DNA from: Salsipaludibacter sp963812245
GTDB lineage: Bacteria > Actinomycetota > Nitriliruptoria > Nitriliruptorales > Nitriliruptoraceae
NCBI GenBank assembly: GCA_963812245.1
Contig: CAWEUK010000002.1
Location: 1,302,001 to 1,366,000, forward strand
Length of the DNA: 64,000 bases
Direction of reading: 5' to 3'
Both the position numbers and the translations under genes were made by a program. Below are positions 54,135 to 63,456 of the stretch, piece by piece. The stretch's first letter is position 1, and every line of letters begins with the position of its first letter. The notes under the pieces are model-generated. The model did no database searches and was not told the DNA's origin. It was given only the letters and a program-made list of their open reading frames with translations.

Positions 54135-54758
54135 CTAGACGCGTGGGGCGTCGGCGGGACGCACCGTCGCGGGCGCGTCCGGCGGGGGCCGTCCGCGTTG
54201 GCGCAGGCGCTCGTAGCCGGCGCGCACCAGTCGCCACAGGAAGAACACCAGGGTCGCACCGGCGATCAGGAACACCACCGCGAGGATCGCCGCGAGCACC
54301 GGTTGTTCGACGACCAGCCACATCATGACGGCCACGAGCCCGTCCTCGAACAGGGACACGACGACGTTGGAGACCGGCTCGGGGGAGGCATTGATCGCCA
54401 CTCGTGCCGATGCCTTGGTCGCATGGGACGCAAAGGCCATGCCGCCGCTGGTCCCGGCGCTCAGCAGGGTCGAGATGTCGGCCTCGCCGGCCAGCAGGGC
54501 ACCGAGCACCGCCGCGCCGATCGGCCGGATCGCGGTGTGGATGACGTCCCAGCCACTGTCGAGCCACGGAATCTTGTCAGCGACCATCTCGATGACGTAG
54601 AGGGTCGCCGCGACGATGATGACGGGCCACGACATCAGGACTTCGGGCACCGGCGCGAGGTCCATGCGCCCGAAGATGCCCAACAGCAGCACCGTGCCGT
54701 AGAGGTTGACGCCCGAGGCCCAACCCGTGCCGACGATCGCTGCGAATCCCGCGTCCAT
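54135..54758 (-). CDS. DUF4126 domain membrane protein
   Basis: A 207-residue protein with about four or five helices: ASGVNLYGTVLLLGIFGRM at the start, WPVIIVAATLYVIEMVADKIPWLDSGWDVIHTAIRPI (in parts) typical of DUF4126, a Ser/Gly-rich amphipathic stretch, and AILAVVFLIAGATLVFFLWRL near the end. The function of the family is unknown. ATG 54758 starts just before the first helix. It is in the same orientation as the PPK2 operon and may be its last gene. Confidence 0.82.
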   Translation of the reverse strand: MDAGFAAIVGTGWASGVNLYGTVLLLGIFGRMDLAPVPEVLMSWPVIIVAATLYVIEMVADKIPWLDSGWDVIHTAIRPIGAAVLGALLAGEADISTLLSAGTSGGMAFASHATKASARVAINASPEPVSNVVVSLFEDGLVAVMMWLVVEQPVLAAILAVVFLIAGATLVFFLWRLVRAGYERLRQRGRPPPDAPATVRPADAPRV

Positions 54759-54885
54759 CCAGGGTCCGATCGTCTGCGCACAGCGGCGCGTGTCGGCCCA
54801 TTCTACCGGTCACACGGTCGTGTTCGGCAGTGCTGGAGTGGGTGAAGACCCCCGCGTTGCCCTGGACACCTGGCGTGCCGCCGGG

Positions 54886-55712
54886 TCAGTAGAGCCTGGG
54901 GCACGAAGGTCTGTTCCTCCATCGGCGGGCGGACGTAGGCGACGTCCTCGCGCGCGGGCAGTTCCACCGGATCGGGGACCAGGTCCTCGTACTCGAACTG
55001 GCTGAGCAGGTGATGGATGCAGTTGAGTCGGGCATTGCGCTTGTCGTCACTGGGGACGACGAACCACGGGGCCTGCTTGATGTCGGTGTGCGGCGAAGGT
55101 GGTGTCCTTGGCCCGCGAGTACTCGGTGTAGAGCCGGTGCTCGGCCAGGTCCATGTCCGACAGCTTCCACCGCTTGAGCGGCTCCTCGTTGCGGGACTGG
55201 AAGCGCCTGTGCTGCTCCTCGAAGCTGACCGAGAACCAGTACTTGATCAGACTTGATGCCGGACCGCACCAGCATCCGTTCGAACTCCGGGCACGAGCGC
55301 AGGAACTCGCGGTGCTGCTGGTCGGTGCAGAAGCCCATGACCCACTCGACGTTGGAGCGGTTGTACCAACTGCGATCGAACAGCACGATCTCGCCGGCGG
55401 CCGGCAGGTGTTCGACGTAGCGCTGGAAGTACCACTGGGTCTGTTCCCGCTCGGTCGGCTTGGGCAGTGCCACCACCCGCACCGTGCGGGGGCTGGTGCG
55501 TTCCTGGATGCGCTTGATGACGCCGCCCTTGCCAGCCGATCCCGCGGCCCTCGAAGATCACCAGTGCCCGGATGCCCTCGTGTTGGACCCAGTGCTGGAG
55601 CTTGACGAGTTCCTCCTGCAGGCGGCCGAGTTCTTCCTCGTACCACGACTGCTTGAGGCGGCCGCTTCTTCGTTGTAGACCGGTCGCTGGGTGGAAGTCG
55701 GTCGTGGGACAT
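54886..55712 (-). CDS. ppk2: Polyphosphate kinase 2 (PPK2) family; five frameshifts
   Basis: About 273 residues when five surplus bases are ignored (at or near 55664, 55537, 55251, 55091 and 54898-54901). The repaired product reads as a full PPK2: YEEELGRLQEELVKLQHWV, EGRG(S/I)AGKGGVIKRIQE (Walker A), PTEREQTQWYFQRYVEHLPAAGEIVLFDRSWYNRSNVEWVMGF (in parts), GIKLIKYWFSVSFEEQ, DPLKRWKLS-like EPLKRWKLSDMDLAEHRLY, QAPWFVVPSDDKRNARLN and the end FVPRLY. The usual Asp of EGRDAAGKGG is Gly here. PPK2 enzymes phosphorylate nucleotides with polyphosphate or the reverse. ATG 55712 has GGAG 6 bases upstream. It follows the coiled-coil and SPFH genes on one strand. Confidence 0.82.
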
Positions 55713-55759
55713 GGCGTACTCCGTGCTGTGGTGGACGTGTCCGACTGTGGGTCCACATC

Positions 55760-57109
55760 TGGTCCGGACCCTGGACCACTGGGGCAGCTCGCGACCGCGG
55801 CGTTGCAGGCGCCGGTTCGCGGCCGCGCGAGACGTGGGCGGCGATCCGTGGCGGCGTCGAACACCCGCATCGAGCATCGAAGCGGCGGCGAACACCTGGT
55901 CACCGGTGCGTTCGAGCAGGCGCAGGGCGGCGGCATCCTGCGTCGTGGTGATGCCCGCCTCGACCATGCGCTGCAGGGCGCGCCGGCGAGCCCAGCCATC
56001 CGGGATGGCCTCGAGGACGCGGACCCGGTCGCTTGGCGACGACGCTGCCATGTGGGGAAGCCATGCCCGGATGGTGCGCAGGGCGGCGGCGTTCGTGCCG
56101 GCCGCCAGTACCTCCACCAGGTCGCTGATCGATCCCGTGGATGCCGCCATCGACGAGCCGGGGGCACCGCCGCCCGGCAGCGGCCGGCGACGACGACGTC
56201 GGACACGCCGGCACCGTGCTCGCCCAGCGGTCCGGACGGGTCCAGCATCCCGTCGAGGACGGGGTCGAAGCTGGGCTGGGACGTGAAGGCCGAGACGCGG
56301 GCGACGCGGGTTGCCGGTCGGGCCGCGATGGCCGCGGAGGACACGCTGCCCCCACCCGCTTCCTCGACTTCGCGCCGCGACCGACGCAGTTGGCGACGCA
56401 GCTCGTCCAGTTCGCCCTCGTGGGCACGGCGCGCGATGTCGGCCTCGCTGGCCGCGTCCCGCAATCTGCTCCTCGACTGCTGCGGCGCGCTCCTTGGCGC
56501 GGGCGACCTCGGTGCGGGCGTGCTCCAGGGACTGCTCGCTCGTTCGTGCCCGGGTCTCGGCTGCCGCCAGGCGGGCCTCGAGGTCGGCGACGCGGCCGGC
56601 CATTGCGGCCGAGGCGGCCGCACCGAGGTCGTCGGCATGCGCCGCCGCTGCGTCGTGGGCGGCCTGCTCCACGGCCCGGGACTCGGCCGTGGCAGCGGCG
56701 GTCGGACCACCGGCACCGCGTGGGGTGGGGGCGTTCGGGGCAACCACGTCGTCGAGCCCGGTGGCCGCTGCGGCAGTGCCCGCCACCGCGCCGAGCGTGG
56801 TGCGTCGGGCCGGCTGGCGTCGCCATCGACTCGGTCAACTCGCGCAGGTCGTCGCCGTCCAGCCGTGCGATCATGTCCAGGACTGCCCGTGACTGTTCGG
56901 CAGTCAGGTCGATGCCGCGCCTCTGCCTGGATCCGGGGCACCAGTTCCGGCGCGACCCGCTGCGCCACCATCACGGCCAGGTTGCGCTTGTCGTCGGGGG
57001 TGAGCTGGAGAAACGTGGACAGCGCCGTGGCCCCGGCCCGTGCGCGTTCGAACCGCGTGCCCGAACGCAGGCGGGCTGCCTGCGCCAGCACATCACTGGG
57101 GGTCGCCAC
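55760..57109 (-). CDS. Coiled-coil hypothetical protein between SPFH and PPK2 genes (several frameshifts, end uncertain)
   Basis: No family recognised. Surplus bases near 56914, 56815, 56462, and two near 56190-56200 must be ignored. The repaired reading starts MATPSDVLAQAARLRSG, passes a helical DEAD-like-free segment (LTAEQSRAVLDMIARLDGDDLRELTESM), an Ala/Pro linker, a coiled coil (AAMAGRVADLEARLAAAETR to ELDELRRQLRRSRREVEE) and a helical C-terminal domain (ISDLVEVLAAGTNAAALRTI, RALQRMVEAGITTTQDAAALRLLERTGDQVF). No stop is visible in any frame between about 55880 and the PPK2 start, so the end is a guess. GTG 57109 has GAGGA 7 bases upstream. Confidence 0.55.
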
Positions 57110-57178
57110 TGGCGGTTCCTCACTTGGGTCACGTGGGTCGGGGTGGGTGGCCGGGCTGGTGCCCCGGACCAGTGGCGG

Positions 57179-58791
57179 TCAGTCCGTGCTGGTCCCGTCG
57201 CGGGCGTCCCGGCCATCGTCGTCGTCGGCGGCGTCGCCACCCGCGGCCCCGCCACTGGCGGCCCGACCGTTGCCGGAGCGGCCTCGATCGGTGCGGGCCC
57301 CGTCCTGGGGTTGGTCGGACGACGCTGACAACTCGTCGTCGAAGTCCTGGCCCAGGGCGCCGCGCAGCACCGTGAGCAGGTCGATGCCGGACAGGCTCTT
57401 GACGACCGGCAGGGTCGATGTCAGCACCTCGGTGACGTCGGCGGTGAGCTTGGATGCACCCGTGCCGCCGCCGCTGCCGTTGGAGATGATCGTGGTGGAG
57501 CCCGCGCGCGACAGGGGTTCGGAGGCGGCCGCGATCACGTCGGGCAGCACCTTGAGCGCCTCCAGGGAGATGCCGGCTTCGCTGTAGGCACGCAGGGCCT
57601 CGGCCAACTGGCGGCGGGATTCCGCCTCTGCCTCACCTCGGGCCCGGATGGTCTCGGCCTGGGCGAGTCCGACGTCGCGGACCTTGGCAGCTTCTGCCTC
57701 ACCTTCGGCGCGCAGGGCCTCGGCGGCCTTGGAACGCCTGATCAGGTCGGCCATGGCCTCTCGCTCCTCCTGGAAGCGGGCGGCCTCGGCGCGTTGCTCG
57801 GACGTGAAGCGGTCGGCCTCGGCCTTGCGCTCGGCCGCGAACTTCTCGGCCTCGGCCTTCTCGCGGATCGTGGCGTCGAGTTCGCGCTTCTGGCGTTCGG
57901 CCTCGCTTCTCCGCGATCCGGATGTCCTGTTCCTTGGCCTCCATCTCGCCGGCCTTGATGGCCCGAGTCTGCTCGATGTCGACATCGCGCTTGATCGAGG
58001 CGTTCTTCAGGCTCAACTCGCGCTGGGACTCGGCGATGTCCTGCTCGACCTGGATGCGCCGCTGTTCCTTGGTCAACCGGGCCGACTCCTCGCGCAGGGA
58101 GGCGTCCTTGTCCGACTCGGCCTGGGCGATCCGGGCGTCACGACGTGCGCGCTCGATCTCGGGCACACCCAGCGAGTCGAGGTAGCCGTTCTCGTCGGTG
58201 ATCGACTCGAACACGAAGGACAGGAAGGAGTAGCCCAGCGAGTTGAGTTCGCCGGCTGCCTTGGTCTTGAGGTCCTCGGTGAACTTGGCCTGGTCGCCGT
58301 ACAACTCGGCCACCGACAGCCCGGCCACGATGGTGCGCAGGTGACCGCCCACGACCTTGGTCAGCGAGTTTCGGATGTCGTCGACGCCCATGCCCAGGAA
58401 GTTGGCCACCGCCATGCGCACGGTGGGGAAGTTGGCGCCTCGCTCCTCGGGTCCGACCGGCACCTTCACGGTCGCGGTGCCGTCGACGTTGATCGGGGTG
58501 CGCTGGTCACCTGCCAGCACGCCGCGCAGCTTGATGTCCAACTGCATCGCGTGGAGGGGGAACTTCTCGGCCTCCTCGATGAACGGTGTCACGAACGTGC
58601 CGCCACCGACGATGACGCGGAAGCCCTCCTTGCCCTTGCCCTGGCGGCGTCCGTAGACGATCAGGGCCTCGTCGGGTCCGATTCGCCGATAGCGGCGCCG
58701 GTACACCAGCCACAGCACCAGCATCAGGATGCCGAGCAGGATCAGCCAGCCCGAACACCTGCAGCACCGTCGTGAACGCGTCCATGTTCAT
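57179..58791 (-). CDS. SPFH/flotillin-like membrane protein (two frameshifts)
   Basis: About 536 residues after ignoring surplus C near 58750 and near 57906. It has one N-terminal membrane helix (the repaired VFGWLILLGILMLVLWLVY), an SPFH domain (RRYRRIGPDEALIVYGRRQ to VGVDDIRNSLTKVVGGHLRTIVAGL, partly), a long Glu/Ala/Arg coiled coil (EAEKFAAERKAEADRFTSEQRAEA) and a flotillin C-terminal domain (LPDVIAAASEPLSRAGSTTIISNG). Flotillins scaffold membrane microdomains. The acidic/Gly-rich tail DGRAASGG-like is not conserved. ATG 58791 or 58785 is the start, the latter having AAGGA closer to ideal spacing. Confidence 0.82.
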
Positions 58792-59040
58792 CCTTGCGTG
58801 GTCAGGTCCTGCAACGGGGCATCCGCCTGGTCACCAGCGTGGTCCCGGCCCCGGCGTCGTGCTGCAGGGGGTCCGGTCGGCGCCGCTCCCGCGTGCGGCC
58901 ATCCCGAGCCGGCCTGCGGAACCGACTGTCGGCGCCCAGTGCGGGCAACGAGTGCGTGCCATGCCATGGTCGGTGACGTCATGCGATCGTAGCCACGGAT
59001 CGTCGCCGGGTCGCCACCACGCCAGGGCCCGGTGCGGTCG

Positions 59041-59915
59041 TCAGGCGATCACGCCCAGCGCCCGCAGGGCGACGATCGCCCCGCCGTCATCGACGGAATC
59101 GGTGACCAGGTGGGCGACCGCCTTGACGTCGTCGGCTGCATTGCCCATGGCGATCGCGGTGCCGACGATCTCGAGGGCGGGCAGGTCGTTGTGGCCGTCG
59201 CCGATCATCACGACGTTGGCCAGGTCGACGCCGATCTGGGACGCGGCGGTGCGCATCGCGTGCGCCTTGTCGACACCCGGGCGCGTGATGTTGAGGAACG
59301 ACCACCCCGGATGGGCCAGCGACCGCCCGTCACCGATGGTGAGCCCCAAGTCCGGCGACCGCTGCGACGATGTCGGTCGGTCTCGTCCTCGTCGAAGCCC
59401 ATGAACGTGGCCTTGAGCACCGGATCGGCCGGCGGGGCGACGGTCGAGACGATGCCGGCGGGTTGCTGGCCCAGGCTCTCCCAGTGCAGGGCCGCGCGGT
59501 CATCGGTGCGGGTCACCCAGAAGGTCTCGCTGGTGTAGAACTCGCAGTACGCGGTGTGCTGGCGGCACAGTTCGAGCAGGGCCATGACCTCGTCGGACGT
59601 CAAGCGGCCAGGATGCGATCGTCGCGCCGGCCATGCGCACCTCGGCCCCGTTGTGCATCACGTGGGGTCCCGGGACCGGCAGCAGGTCGTGGATCCGATG
59701 CGCCCCCTGTCGCATGCGTCCGGTGACCAGTCCGACCGGCAGTCCGGTGGCGGCGGCGGCGACCATGGCGGCTGCCGCGTCGTCGGCCACCTCGTCGTCA
59801 CTGCCCAGCAGCGTGCCGTCGATGTCGCTGGCCCACCACCCGATGTGGCGCAGCCTGCCAGCTCGTCGAAGCGCCCCCCGGGCGACAGCCCGTCGGGCAG
59901 CGCTGCCGTCGTCAT
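59041..59915 (-). CDS. Cof-type HAD phosphatase (several frameshifts)
   Basis: About 289 residues after ignoring surplus bases near 59855-59862 (two), 59609, and 59352-59378 (two). The repaired order is WWASDIDGTLLGSDDEV (HAD motif I, two Asp), AAMVAAAATGLPVGLVTGRMRQG (motif II), HVMHNGAEVR, a cap domain with LTSDEVMALLELC, and PGVDKAHAMRTAA followed by VVMIGDGHNDLPALEIVGTAIAMGNA (motifs III and IV). It matches the Cof/SupH subfamily of sugar or nucleotide phosphatases. ATG 59915 overlaps the DUF3467 stop (ATGA), which fixes the start. Confidence 0.8.
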
Positions 59916-60214
59916 CCCAGCGCCTTGATGGAACCGAACTTCTCCTCGTACTTGGACTGGGCATTGGCCAGCGAGCGCATCACCTGGCCGACCATCGTCG
60001 GCGCGATCTTGACGCGTGCCACGACCTCGGCGTTGACCTTGCCGGCCTCGCCACTGGGCATCGTCTGGCAGAAGTCCAGGGTGAACTCGTGCGCGGTGTG
60101 CTGGACGATCGCGAAGTTGGCGTACTCGCCATGCTTGAGATCGTCGCTCACGACCACGCGGATCTGTGGTTGCGGGCGGGGCGCGGGCTGGTCTTCGGAC
60201 GGGCTGTCACTCAT
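59912..60214 (-). CDS. DUF3467 domain protein
   Basis: A 100-residue protein of the DUF3467 family: QIRVVVSDDLKHGEYANFAIVQHTAHEFTLDFCQTMP and a following VVARVKIAPTMVGQVMRSLANAQSKYEEKFG. A small cytoplasmic protein of unknown function with a short Pro-rich N-terminus. ATG 60214 has AAGGA 7 bases upstream. It overlaps the HAD gene, implying a shared message. Confidence 0.82.
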   Translation of the reverse strand: MSDSPSEDQPAPRPQPQIRVVVSDDLKHGEYANFAIVQHTAHEFTLDFCQTMPSGEAGKVNAEVVARVKIAPTMVGQVMRSLANAQSKYEEKFGSIKALG

Positions 60215-60428
60215 GCGAGGTCCTTGCAGGCGTTGGAGTGGAGTCACCCTATGCCAGGGCGGGCGTGCCTGTCGTGTCGTGCCGGGCGCCGCCGCGGGAC
60301 AGGAGCAGTGCCATCCGGGGTCGTGGGCCCCCGGCCGTGGACACGGAGGTCCGCGTGGGCCGGCCCGCATAGCATCGGGGCCGGTGCCCACCGACCATCG
60401 AGCAGACGTGCGCCAGGATGCCGGGGCA

Positions 60429-61980
60429 ATGACCCGCAGCTACGACGATGCCGTCTGGGAGGTCGGGGCGATCGTCGAGCGCATCTGGGCCCGCGACGAC
60501 TCGGTGTGGCCACGTGACGCCACCGACCCGGCACCGCCGGGGCAGCAGGCGGATCGGTTCGCCTGGCTCGACGCGGCCGAACGTGCCGTCGTGGACCAGC
60601 AACGCTGGGTCGAAGTGGTCGACGGGTTCGTGGCCGACGGCGTCAGCGACGTCCTGCTGATCGGCACGGGTGGTGCCGTCGCCCACGCGCGCCTGCTCGC
60701 GTCGTTGGTGTCGCACCCGCGCCTGCGCCTGCATGTCCTGGACACGGTGCACGCGGATGCCGTGCACCACGTGCGGGAACGCTTCGTCCCCGCCTCCTGG
60801 GCCGTCGTCGCGTCGGTCGCGCCGGGCGACGTGGTCACCGCCAGCCTGCTTGCCCGGTTCCGCGCCGATCTGCTGGCAGGGGTGGGCGGCCAGCCGGGAC
60901 TGCCGCCTGACCGGGCGGCTCGACGCCTGGTGGTCATCGACCACGGCGATCTGGGCCACCCGCTGGGTGATCGTGACCTCGGCCTGGCCACCGAGGGCCT
61001 GACCGTGTCGGAGTCGGTGCCACTGGACGGCCCGTTCGGCTCGCTGGCGGCCCCCGGCCTGCTGTGCTGCGGCCGCGCTGGGACTCGATGGTCGGCATGG
61101 CTCGCCGGGCTGGCAGCCTTCGTCGCGACCACGCGGTCCCAGGACCCCGAGGTCAACGAGGCGGCACGCCTGGGTGCCTTCCTGGCCACGGCCGTCGCAG
61201 GCTGGTCGCCACCAACTGACCGTCGTGCCCGATGCGACGACCGCGGGCTTCGTCGACTGGATCGAACACCTGGTGGCGGCGGCCACCGGCAAGTCCGGCA
61301 CCGGACTGGTGCCCATCGTCGACGAACCGCTGATGGAACCGGTGGCCTACGGCCCAACCCGCTGTCTCGTGACGATCGGCACGCACCACGGCGTCCGCGC
61401 CGTCGCCGAGGCCGGCATCCCGGTCGTCACCCTGGACGCCTTCGGCGTCGACGGGGTCGCGGCCGAGGTGTTTCGCTGGCAGTTCGCGACCGCCGTGGCG
61501 TGCGCGCTGATCGGCGTCGATCCGTTTGCGCTGCCCGACGTCATGGCAGGACGGGAACTGACACGCAAGGTGATCGACGGCGGTGGCCAGCGATTGGCGA
61601 CCCAGCCGGCCGATGACCTGGTCGACGAGCTGGAGGATGCCGACTGGCTGGGTCTGCTGGGCTTCGTCGACCCCGACGACGTCACGGCCCATGCGCTGCG
61701 TCGGGCAACGGCGACGCTGCGACGTCGCTACGGCATCCCGGTGCGGCTCAGCTTCGCGCCGGCATGCTTGGCGACCACCGGCCAACTCCACAAGGGCGGG
61801 CCACCCGGCGGCGTGTTCGCCGTGGTGGTCGAGCCCGGCTCCGCCCGTGTTGCGGTGCCGGAAGCCAACCAGGACTTCACTGCCCTGCTGGCGGCATCGG
61901 CAGCCGGTGACGTGGCGGCCCTGCGGGCAGCCGGCCGGGTGGTTGCCGTGGTGGACCTCGACGAGATGCTCGACGCATGA
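60429..61980 (+). CDS. Glucose-6-phosphate isomerase-like protein (frameshifted)
   Basis: About 516 residues after ignoring one surplus base, probably T near 61203, so the join reads AGGRHQLTVVPDATTAGFVDWIEHLVA. The N-terminal SIS domain holds VLLIGTGGAVAHARLLASLV in place of the IGIGGS of PGI. The second half carries TGKSGTGLVPIVDEPLME, FRWQFATAVACALIGVDPFALPDV and a C-terminal helical end, resembling the isomerase part of transaldolase-isomerase fusions. The weak sugar-phosphate loop leaves activity uncertain. ATG 60429 is preceded by GGGG; it is divergent from DUF3467. Confidence 0.72.
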
Positions 61981-62096
61981 GTGCTCACGGGGCGGGCGTT
62001 CGAGGACTTGGTGTTCGAGGACTGGGCGCTCGAGGCGCTGGTGTCCCCCCAAGCGTCGCCCGGACGGGGGTGCCGATGCCGGGACAGGCAGGAAGG

Positions 62097-62172
62097 TGGT
62101 GCGCGGTGCAGGGCTCGAACCTGCGACTTCTGCCGTGTAAAGGCAGCGCTCTGCCAGCTGAGCTAACCGCGC
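62097..62172 (-). tRNA. tRNA-Val (anticodon TAC), CCA encoded
   Basis: Read on the minus strand, GCGCGGT/ACCGCGC pair perfectly as the acceptor stem, GCTC/GAGC as D stem, CTGCC-TTTACAC-GGCAG as anticodon arm with TAC at positions 34-36, and GCAGG-TTCGAGC-CCTGC as T arm. The final CCA is encoded. The gap on its 3' side (61981-62096) carries duplicated GTTCGAGGACT words and no gene. Confidence 0.96.
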
Positions 62173-62222
62173 CGGGAGCGCAACGGTAGCGAGCAACCCG
62201 ATCGGGGCGACCCGACGCATCA

Positions 62223-63377
62223 GTGACAGGAGTGGACGTGGATGGGACGGCGGAAGCGCGTGACACCGTGGCCGACTGGATGGCGCTGGTCGACGGGCGT
62301 TGGCCCTGGGCATCGGCACAGTCGTGGGACCACGTGGGGTTGCAGGTGGGGGATCCGGCAGCCGTGGTGTCGCGGGTCGTCGTCAGCCTCGACGTGACCG
62401 AGGCGGTGGTCGCGGAGGCGGCGACGCAGCCGGGGACCCTGGTCCTGGCCCACCATCCGCTGCTGTTTCGACCCCTCGACGCGCTCACGCCTGCCACGGC
62501 GTCGGGCCGCACCGCCCTGGCCGCGGCCCGCGCGGGCGTCGCGGTTGCTGCCGCGCACACCAACCTCGACATCGCCACTGACGGCACCGGGACGTCGGAT
62601 TCCGTCGTGGCCGTGCTCGACCTGGTCGACGTCACCCCCTTGTCGACGCAGCCGGCTGGCGACCGGGTCAAGCTCGTGACGTTCGTTCCGCTGGACCACC
62701 TCGACGCCGTGGTCGACGCCGTGACCGCCACTGGCGCCGGCACGATCGGCGACTCCACCCGCTGCACCTTCGCCACGCGGGGGACCGGCACCTTCCGACC
62801 GGGTGAGGGGTCGTCGCCACACCTGGGCAGTGCCGGCCACGACCAGGCGGTGGACGAATGGCGCCTCGAGGTCGTCGTGGACCGTGGCGGCATGGCACCG
62901 GCCGTGGCAGCGCTCGAAGCAGCGCATCCCTACGAGGAGGTGGCCGTCGACCTGGTCCCGCTCGTGCCCGCGGCCCGGGCCTCGATCGGCCGCATCGGTC
63001 GGCTGCGTGAACCGGCCTCGGTGGCAGACGTCGCACGTCGGCTGCGAGACGACCTTCCGTCGCCATTCCTGCGTGCAGCCGGTGATCCGGACCGCATGGT
63101 CGAGATCGTCGCAACCGTGGGGGGCGCCGGCGATTCCATGATCGGCGATGCCGTGGCAGCAGGCGCCGACTGCTACGTGACGGGTGACCTGCGACACCAT
63201 GTCACGCTGGACGGCGTGGCCGACGGCCTCGCCCTGATCGATGCCGGTCACCACGCCGTCGAGCACGCTGCGATGGCACCCTGGATCGATGCCCTCGAGA
63301 CACAACGACAGCGGCTTGGGCTGACGGCACCGGTGGTAGCGTCGAGCGTTGACACGCAGCCGTGGTTGCCGCTGTAG
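62223..63377 (+). CDS. Nif3-like dinuclear metal-centre hexameric protein
   Basis: A 384-residue member of the Nif3/YqfO family with the bacterial insert domain. The metal ligands are seen in SWDHVGLQVGD, VLAHHPLLFRP (His-His), AAAHTNLDIATDG and, near the end, DCYVTGDLRHHVTLDG with DAGHHAVEH. The middle PII-like insert (KLVTFVPLDHLDAVVDAVTATGAG to AHPYEEVAVDLVPL) is typical. Proposed as GTP cyclohydrolase I type 2; function in vivo is unsettled. GTG 62223 starts it. The zinc-ribbon coiled-coil gene follows after 79 bases, an arrangement common in actinobacteria. Confidence 0.92.
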   Translation: MTGVDVDGTAEARDTVADWMALVDGRWPWASAQSWDHVGLQVGDPAAVVSRVVVSLDVTEAVVAEAATQPGTLVLAHHPLLFRPLDALTPATASGRTALAAARAGVAVAAAHTNLDIATDGTGTSDSVVAVLDLVDVTPLSTQPAGDRVKLVTFVPLDHLDAVVDAVTATGAGTIGDSTRCTFATRGTGTFRPGEGSSPHLGSAGHDQAVDEWRLEVVVDRGGMAPAVAALEAAHPYEEVAVDLVPLVPAARASIGRIGRLREPASVADVARRLRDDLPSPFLRAAGDPDRMVEIVATVGGAGDSMIGDAVAAGADCYVTGDLRHHVTLDGVADGLALIDAGHHAVEHAAMAPWIDALETQRQRLGLTAPVVASSVDTQPWLPL

Positions 63378-63456
63378 CGCTCTGGCCGTCCTGACCGGGC
63401 GAGACCGCTCGCACGCGCATCCCGGACGCAGCCTGACCCGCAGAAGGGGCCATGAC

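Noticed and set aside
54886..55712. Programmed frameshifting in PPK2
   Set aside because: The five sites share no slippery motif, stop codon or pseudoknot-like signal; five programmed shifts in 820 bases is implausible.
55047..56786. One fusion protein of the coiled-coil protein and PPK2
   Set aside because: The continuous frame here contains off-frame segments of both genes, and PPK2 has its own ATG with GGAG; the missing stop is more likely lost to a frame error.
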